A DNA stretch of 64,000 bases. It comes from Muricea muricata (lineage: Eukaryota; Cnidaria; Anthozoa; Malacalcyonacea; Plexauridae). This document shows positions 58,009-64,000 of the stretch, in pieces. The stretch's first letter is position 1. Each line of letters starts with the position of its first letter. The position numbers and the translations under genes were made by a program. The notes under the pieces were generated by a model, which saw only the letters and a program-made list of their open reading frames with translations, did not search any database and was not told the origin of the DNA. Location: NCBI GenBank assembly GCA_963855995.1, contig OY979716.1, positions 36,581,818-36,645,817 of the forward strand, written 5' to 3'.

Positions 58009-58855
58009 CTGTGAGGTTCATTTATATTAATGAATTAAAATTTAGTTCTGAAGTTAAAAATGCGTGTATTTGAGAGTATTTTTGACAGTATTCGCAAATG
58101 ACTAAGTTGACGGACGTTTTAAAGCGCAGAGATGTTCAACACATACAATTAGCACGGATTTTTCTTTACATGTATGCGTCAGTCATTTTGTGACTGGATA
58201 CTACAACTGATCGGACATTGGTGATTTTGCTTTTCGCCAACGCAAGGAAGACATCTCGATTTATCTGGATTTTAAAATACGTAAACGTATTTAGGACAAA
58301 ATGCAATTATCATTGGGTGTTTATCATTTGATACTTATGCAAACTATGCGTCATGTTGTGTATCCACCCTGGCATTGAAGTGGTAGTATTATAAAAGGCG
58401 CGTCATTCATAATGAATTACAGCTAGTTCTTTCCCCCAGCGAACAATTATGAAGTATAATGTACGGATTTACGATATGACGCGAGCATATGTTCTTTTCC
58501 TTGGCCGAGAAAAAAGTATTCATGCAGAGTGATTGCTAAAAAGGCGAATATATCCAAACCACCTGTTTCGCTTATTCTCAGCGACAGTGTCCAGGAAAAA
58601 CGCAGCATAATTAAACCCAAAAATATTGGTAGGCCGAAGAAGCTGACAGACAGAGATCGAAGAAAACTAATAAGAACAATTAATACTATTCGAAATGAAG
58701 ACCCAAACTTTACTGTTCAGCGTTTGGTTGCCCAAAGTGGCCTATTATCACGCGAAATATCATACCGTACCATTTATCGAGAGGTGAAAGCGACTGGTTT
58801 TAACTTTCTACCAGCACGTAAAAAAGGGAGTTGTAATATGTTATATTATAAAACT
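58009..58855 (+). mobile_element. Tc1/mariner-like fragment between the direct repeats
   Basis: 847 bp present only once, flanked by the ~225-bp repeats. It carries the start of a Tc1-like transposase but no catalytic domain, and its ends are not classical terminal repeats. Confidence 0.6.
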
Positions 58856-58888
58856 GTTTTGGACAGTTGCTTCTCAACCTACAAGTAA
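58529..58888 (+). pseudogene. Tc1-like transposase DNA-binding domain, truncated
   Basis: Open frame with a helix-turn-helix region (MIAKKANISKPPVSLILSDS), the GRPKKLTDRDRRKLIR linker (a GRPR-type motif) and a second helix-turn-helix (ISYRTIYREVKATGFNF) ending PARKKG. This is the bipartite paired-like DNA-binding N-terminus of Tc1-family transposases. The frame then runs into the duplicated intron sequence and stops at 58888, so the DDE/D catalytic part is missing. Confidence 0.75.
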
Positions 58889-60369
58889 CACAATTTTTAG
58901 AGAGTTGCTTAGATAAAGCAGCTCCCTCCCTCCCCCCACCCTAAACAATGTTGTTGGTGTTGTATACAACATTTTGTGTCATAATTGTTCGCTTCAACAT
59001 TGAAAGGGGGGCACGGGGGGTCAAATATACAGCAGTGTAGTGTTATTTGATATTTTGTCCAGAGTGTTTTGTCACTGATTGAAGATAATTCATTAGTGTG
59101 TTCCAATGAATAGTAAGACCACACTTATTGAGCATATTAATCATGCGGCAACCAGCACCATATGAAACAAGCAAGATTGTAAAAATTAGTGTTACATCGT
59201 TTCTGCAGTGTCGATTTCGCAAGCTTGCCAATAATGATAAAGCATGTATTGCACATTTTGGCTTCCAATCTGAAATTTCACTTTCAGGAAATAAACTTTG
59301 AATGACACTTGTTAGCATTGGGCAATCATTTATAAAATTAAATTTCAAATCATTGAAAATTTCACTTGATATTGTTTCTTCAAGTGATGCTGCACCACGC
59401 CTTATACCAAGATCAACTAGTCTAGACAACCCACCACACTTGGATGTCATGATTGATGTTTCTGTGGCTGAAAGTGTATTATCCGAGCTTCTTTGCAACA
59501 AAAGTTTGGTTTCTCTTTCATAAATCTGATCAACACAGTTTGTTAATTCAGTAATTTTTTCCATTTCTAATGCTACATACTGACCACAGAACGTAAGTAG
59601 ACACTTGCCTTGAACATCAGAATTAGACTTTATCGTGTCCATTATCTCCTTTGCATGGTTCCTACAAGCTGATATCTCTTCTTGTAGTAGCAGAATTTCA
59701 GTGTTTTGGCTACCTTCCAAATCTGGCGTTTCATTCGAGAATTCAAAGGAAATAGACTTTCTTATATTTCTGTAGTGTTTCCTTCGTTTGTCATATGTAA
59801 CAGTGGGGAATGCAGCCTTTACCGCTCTCGTGGTCAAACTCTTACTTTCAATTTTAAGGAAATCCATAACTTCAGCCTGATCTGTTGTTTTTCCAGGGCT
59901 TTCAACAAATTTTTCTTGAAGGTGAGACTGCAATACATTCTGCCTTTTTTTGCAAGCATCGCCATGTAACCATTTTGGTGGGGGTTCATATTTGTTTTGG
60001 TCGAGTTCCACTTCAGCTTTTCCTCATTTACTTTTCACTGGTGAGTGGAAGGTGCTGGTGAGTGGAAGGTGTTCATGATCAGAGAGTTCACGATCACACT
60101 GCTCAGGTGCTTTTAAGGGAAAAATGCGTTTTATTACTTTCGGTACACAAGAACATTTACATAAATAACAATGATATTCATATTAAGTCTGAAATTTTTA
60201 AGGAATATAAGGAATAAGGTTTACATCCGCGGATGTTATAAAATGATAAAAGGCAATTTAACACATTCAAGACGTTAAACAAAGCAAAAAATAATATTTT
60301 ACCTTCCAAAGATAAATTATGTAGGGATTCATTCAAAACGTCAACATCGTCATTCAAATCATCCTCCAT

Positions 60370-60745
60370 ATTTACATATTTTGCACCAGGAACAACAAAA
60401 AAATTAAAAATATACAGTTAGATGACATCATTGGTTGACGACAGATCGCCAGATTTCTCGTTAATGAACAAAATAGTTCGGATTGCAATAAAAAATTAGG
60501 ACGTACCACTTTTCGAGCTTTTGTCCCAGAAATCGAACTAAATGTAACAGAGGCTTCCTTCCCCTCTTTTCCTTCCTGCGCCTTTCCACTTTTTTTTTAT
60601 TTTTCCTTTTTTCGTCGTCTGTGTTTCAATTTCCAGTGCCTATTCTTTACACCGTTACACTCTAGCGCACTGCTGTAATATATGAATATTATTACCGACG
60701 TACATAGAGCTGACATAGAGCAACGAAAAAAAGCCTCTGCCGAGG
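60370..60745. other. Upstream region of the DUF6589/ankyrin gene
   Basis: AT-rich with a pyrimidine tract (about 60556-60630). It should contain the minus-strand promoter and the outer edge of module 2 B. No terminal repeat was identified. Confidence 0.35.
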
Positions 60746-61520
60746 AGAGGGGTACAAATTTATTTTGACCTTGATTGATTATGCTACTAGATATCCAGAA
60801 GCAATTCCGTTAAAAACAACACATTCTCGTGTTATCGCTGAAGCGCAAATTAGTTTATTCTCACGAGTGGGCCTACCAAATGAAATAGTCTCTGATCAAG
60901 GTTCTAATTTAATTGGACAACTGATGACACAGTTGTATGAGTTATTGGGTATTTCACATATCAAAACGTTGGTTTATCACCCAGAGGCTAACGGTCTGGT
61001 TGAGAGATTTAACCGCACTTTAAAACGTATGCTTAAGTTTGTAAAGAATCAAACTGATAATTGGGATAAATATTTACCGTACGTGCTATTTGCCTATCGC
61101 AAAGTTCCATGTCAGTCGACTGGTTACTCGCCGTTTGAATTGTTGTACGGGAGGAGTATACGGGGGCCTTTCTCACTAATTATAGAAACTTGGGTTGGTA
61201 AAGACTCTTTACCCAAAGACGTGTTAAGTTATGTGTTAGAAGCGCGACGACGTTTGAGTCAAATGCAAAATATTGTCGTGAAAATATCCAAAAGAGTCAA
61301 GCCAAACAGAAGAGGTTTTATGACCAGAAAAGTTCGCATAGGAAATTTCAGATTGGCGATAAAGTATTAGTATTGCTACCGACGCCTGGGAGTAAACTGG
61401 AAAGTAAATGGCAGGGTGCCTATACTGTCACTAATGTTTTTTACAACGGTTTGAATTATGAATTAGACAGAGAAAAGGGGCGAAAGCAAAAGCAAACTTA
61501 TCATATAAATCTATTAAAGC
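60746..61520 (+). pseudogene. Gmr1-like retrotransposon integrase (5'-truncated)
   Basis: Starts abruptly in the catalytic core: LIDYATRYPEAIPLKTTHS (first Asp), EIVSDQGSNLIGQ (second Asp), YHPEANGLVERFNRTLKRM (Glu), then YRKVPCQSTGYSPFELLYGR. A one-base frame break near 61300-61370 leads into a second frame with the C-terminal part (SKLESKWQGAYTVTNVF, YHINLLKLW). The N-terminal HHCC zinc finger is missing. The same open frame runs on into reverse transcriptase without an LTR, so integrase lies upstream of RT. Confidence 0.85.
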
Positions 61521-62591
61521 TTTGGAAAACTAGAGAGGAAATAAGTAGTTTTGCTTCCTCTGGACTTCTCTCTGAACATTTATGGTGTCAGCATAGTTTC
61601 CCATCTGTTGATAAAGAGGAAACATGGAGAGATGTCGAAATTTCATCAGAATTAGGTAAGATACAAAAAGAAAAAGTTCAGAAATTACTCAAGGAATTTT
61701 CAGATGTTTTTTCCAATATTCCTAGTCGGACTTATATAGCCGTTCATAGCATTGACACGGGTCAAGCTACTCCAATACGTTCCAGTCCATATCGGATTCC
61801 TCAAAGTTTAATTGACGCGGTTGATAAAGAATTGGACCAGATGTTAGAAATGGGGATAGTTAGACCCTCAACTAGCCCTTGGGTTTCGCTTGTAGTAATA
61901 GTCCCAAAACCAGATGGAAATATTAGATTTTGTGTTGACTATCGTAACTTAAATTGTGTAACTAAAATGGATGCATATCCTATACCACGCACAGATCAAA
62001 TGCTTGAAAAAATTGCTAAAGCTAAGTTTATTTCCACTATTGATTTAACCAAGGGATACTGGCAAATTCCTCCGTCCTTCCGTCCTTTCTGAAACTAAGA
62101 AACAAGTTCGTTCATTTTTGGGACTTACAGGGTATTACCGTAGGTTTAAAAAAAACTACGCTGATATTGCGATTCCTTTAACTAATTTGACAAAGAAAAC
62201 TGAGCCTACAGGTGTACGATGAACGGATGTTTGTGAGAGGGCATTTAATGAATTAAAGTCCTTGTTGAAGTTCCCTCCAATTCTAAGACCCCCTCATTGG
62301 GATGAATTGTTTATCTTGCAAGTAGATGCTTCAGATTTTGGGGTAGGGGCCATACCTTGCCAGGTGGATAATGAAGGGCAGGAACACCCTGTTGTGTTTG
62401 CCAGTAGGAAGCTACAGCCTCGAGAAATAAAATTGTCTACAACTGAAAAAGAGTGCTTAGCGATAGTTTGGACAGTGGAGACATTTCGGTATTATCTGTT
62501 TGGAAGAAAATTTATTCTTCAAACGGATCACAACCCTTTAGTTTGGTTGAATGAGATTGCACTTTCACCAGCAGAAAGAGATCCAAGTTGA
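61521..62591 (+). pseudogene. Gmr1-like reverse transcriptase and RNase H, RT core deleted
   Basis: In frame with the integrase C-terminus come DVFSNIPSRTYIAVHSIDTG, RSSPYRIPQ, VPKPDGNIRFCVDYRNLN and motif [16 protein letters not shown]. The sequence then breaks at 62085 and resumes with [20 protein letters not shown]. The stretch with the YxDD active site is therefore missing. A TGA at 62220 follows. RNase H is visible from 62262: LFILQVDASDFGVGA (Asp), LSTTEKECLAIVWTVE (Glu), LQTDHNPLVWLNE (Asp). The ORF ends at 62591. The element cannot replicate on its own. Confidence 0.85.
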
Positions 62592-62604
62592 AAGAAAACT
62601 GTCA

Positions 62605-62795
62605 CACATAATGGAATCGAAACCTGTTGGACGTAGCGAACCTGAATGCTGTCACACGTAACAGAATTGAACGCTGTCGTACGTAGTAGACTTGAAGCTG
62701 TCGCACGTAACGGAATCGAAAGCTGTTCTAGGTAGCGAACTTGAAAGCTGTCGCACCTAACGGAATCGAAAGCCTTAGGAAATTTAATTGGAGCT
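62605..62795. repeat. Degenerate ~50-bp tandem repeat after RNase H
   Basis: About four copies of a unit containing CTGTCGCACGTAACGGAATC and GTAGCGAACTTGAAAG with variants. It probably lies in the 3' UTR or polypurine/LTR region of the Gmr1-like element. Confidence 0.75.
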
Positions 62796-63019
62796 CTGAC
62801 TTGAAATGGTATATGGCTAGCCGAAGACACAGCGGAGAGGAATAACTCGCCACGGGATGCAAGTATCGCAGCTTGTTAGACATTAAATTAGAATATAGGA
62901 TAGGATTTACCCTGTGTAGCTCTAGATTTAGTTATTATTTTAGAATTATATATTTGAACCTTTTGCTATTCGAAGTATTGTTTGCCGGCACCCACACAAG
63001 CGGATTGAACTCCGTCACA
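62796..63019 (+). other. Probable end of an LTR
   Basis: This stretch lies between RNase H/tandem repeats and a primer-binding site, and ends in CACA. A second LTR copy is not available in the window, so the limits are inferred from position only. Confidence 0.4.
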
Positions 63020-63021
63020 AT

Positions 63022-63033
63022 TGGTGGCAGCGG
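63022..63033 (+). other. Primer-binding site, TGGTGGCAGCGG
   Basis: TGG-initial sequence directly after the presumed LTR end, ~85 bp upstream of a gag start. It has the form expected of a tRNA 3'-end complement in gypsy-like elements. Confidence 0.6.
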
Positions 63034-63119
63034 TAAGATTAATTATAGTCGGCTAATGGGAAATACTGGTATTATTACTGAACAATTATTTTGAAATACA
63101 TAATAATTAGATTATATCA

Positions 63120-64000
63120 TGAGCGAATACGACGATTGGGATTTAGAACGATTAAGGGAAGAATGTGCTTGCCGTGAAATTGTAGTTAATGCAAAAGATG
63201 GTGTTAAAACACTGGCTTGGAGGTTACGAGTAAGCGATAAAGCTGTACAAAAAGTATAGGAAGCGAACGAGACTGTAGAATTGGAAACTGAACGGGGGGT
63301 ATTTGAGCCCTCAAAAACACAAAAAATAAAAGCTGTTAGAAGACCAGGGAAATTTCAATATTGACCATGACTATGGTAAAAAGGGTAAAATTCTCTCGGG
63401 TCCCACAATTTATGAAAGTACTCGCGAGCCCCAGGGGTCTTTAAGTTTTGAAGAACAAATGCGCCTTTTGCAATTTGAAAGAGATATGACATTAGCGCGC
63501 GATGAGTTGGAAAGAAGAAGCAAAGAGCGAAAAAGGAGGGCTGAAAGGGAAGATAAGGCATTTGAATTAGAATGACAGAAATTCCAGATCTATCTGGCTG
63601 AGCAGAAAGTACCAAATTCGTTGAAGGTGCGAGAAATGAGAGAAAACTAGGATATAGATGATTATTTTCGAATTTTTGAGATGACTGCAAAGGCTCAGTT
63701 AATTCCGCAAGAAGAGTGGCTGGGTAGTTTAATTGCCCGTTTAAGCGAAAAAGCTAAGTCTATATACTTCGAAATTGTGGGTCCAGGTGCTCAGAATTAT
63801 AATAAAAGTAAGGCTATTATATTGAAAGCGTATCAGCTTAATGTTGACCATTTTAGATATCGATTTCACCATTCAGAAAAAAAGGCAGGTGAAGACTTTG
63901 GTCAATGGGCTCATCGAACCCGTAGATATTTGAATCGATGGATGACTGTGGCAGAGGCCATAGAAGACCGAGAAAAGATATTAGAACAAATTGTTATTGA
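63120..64000 (+). pseudogene. gag of a gypsy-like retrotransposon (runs off the window)
   Basis: ATG 63120 opens MSEYDDWDLERLREECACRE, a short SAP-like N-terminal helix pair seen in gypsy gags of this type. Stops follow near 63258 and 63361. Later frames show an Arg/Glu-rich coiled coil (63460-63570) and then the capsid-like region DYFRIFEMTAKAQLIPQEEW, LIARLSEKAKSIYFEIVG and EDFGQWAHRTRRYLNRWM. This region is SCAN/retrotransposon-gag-like. It lies just downstream of an LTR and primer site, so it begins a new element unit rather than ending the previous one. Confidence 0.7.

Larger units (their letters stand above)
54808..60369 (-). pseudogene. DUF6589-like gene with ankyrin repeats, module 2 copy B
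   Basis: Reading from 60369, a first exon (MEDDLNDDVDVLNESLHNLS, donor GTAAAA near 60303) is followed by a long exon (about 60110-59080). The long exon has an in-frame TGA near 60024, a basic region (TYDKRRKHYRNIRKSISFEF) and a conserved block ending TLIFTILLVSYGAGCRMINM. The next exon (57813-56868) has LLLLIDNVSMYRGNKRHHRL, then MWNFTVRGMLIPNLDGIEEF, an acidic stretch and MMHYHGQGRSEY. Two to three ankyrin repeats follow at 56813-56520 (DHLGRTFLHVAVEQSDLNFV, GATPLIIAIIQKSKEICQLL). Then come [20 protein letters not shown] and FAYYGPLLELYN, and the last exon ends at 54808. The IDN motif matches FDN in module 1. Small frame breaks occur near 56110 and 55740. The role is presumed transposase-like. 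Confidence 0.6.

Noticed and set aside
57766-58011. Complete Tc1/mariner element with CAGTGACAAAAC ends
   Set aside because: The inverted CAATCAGTGACAAAAC motifs are coding exon edges of the DUF6589/ankyrin gene. The apparent termini arise from exon sequence and the duplication.

Overview
The window is eukaryotic and AT-rich. It has spliced genes with GT..AG introns and is almost entirely built from transposable elements in various states of decay. No conventional host housekeeping gene could be recognised, and no rRNA, tRNA or CRISPR array was seen. The protein families present (Kolobok-like transposases, CXC/P2X7-C-like proteins, DUF6589-like proteins with RecQ-like helicases, BEL/Pao, a Gmr1-like Ty3/gypsy with integrase ahead of reverse transcriptase, Helitron-like, Merlin-like and Harbinger-like remnants) fit an early-branching or marine invertebrate genome. 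A cnidarian is my best guess, inferred from family content only.

Layout. 1-5.9 kb: two-gene module 1, a broken DUF6589-like gene (+) facing a broken RecQ-like helicase gene (-). 6.17-10.41 kb: a Kolobok-like transposon with matched inverted termini. It carries a CXC/P2X7-C-domain gene (+) facing a transposase gene (-), with a MITE between them. 10.4-11.0 kb: a 5'-truncated LINE tail. 11.3-12.9 kb: two unrecognised gene fragments. 13.8-22.1 kb: a second Kolobok-like transposase (+) facing a C2H2 zinc-finger transposase-like gene (-). 22.5-27.7 kb: a Helitron-like Rep/Pif1 pseudogene and a downstream accessory ORF. 29.3-32.4 kb: a third RecQ relic, a Harbinger-type DDE fragment and another piece of the zinc-finger transposase family. 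32.9-35.2 kb: an element with GC-rich subterminal minisatellites. 35.4-36.8 kb: a zinc-knuckle pseudogene and a Merlin-like fragment. 36.95-37.27 kb: a 319-bp foldback MITE with a perfect 9-bp target duplication. 37.35-40.8 kb: a BEL/Pao retrotransposon lacking integrase, cut off by a ~195-bp satellite array (40.8-41.9 kb). 42.5-44.06 kb: a giant 1.5-kb inverted repeat. 44.5-60.4 kb: module 2 in two copies. Copy B is long (RecQ-like + facing DUF6589/ankyrin -) and is interrupted by a 3.1-kb hAT-like element carrying an OTU-protease fragment. Copy A is an internally deleted derivative. 60.7-64 kb: a Gmr1-like retrotransposon (integrase, RT, RNase H), an LTR/primer-binding site and a new gag.

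The recurring theme is the tail-to-tail gene pair. Four times in 60 kb a + strand gene and a - strand gene converge on a short shared 3' region: 3657/4033, 7693/8404, 17145/17168 and 53351/54808. Two of these pairs are the same combination, a RecQ-like helicase plus a DUF6589-like protein. Together with a deletion derivative that keeps parts of both genes, this suggests a poorly described class of mobile element that carries its own RecQ-type helicase. Most genes here are pseudogenes with in-frame stops, small frameshifts or internal deletions.
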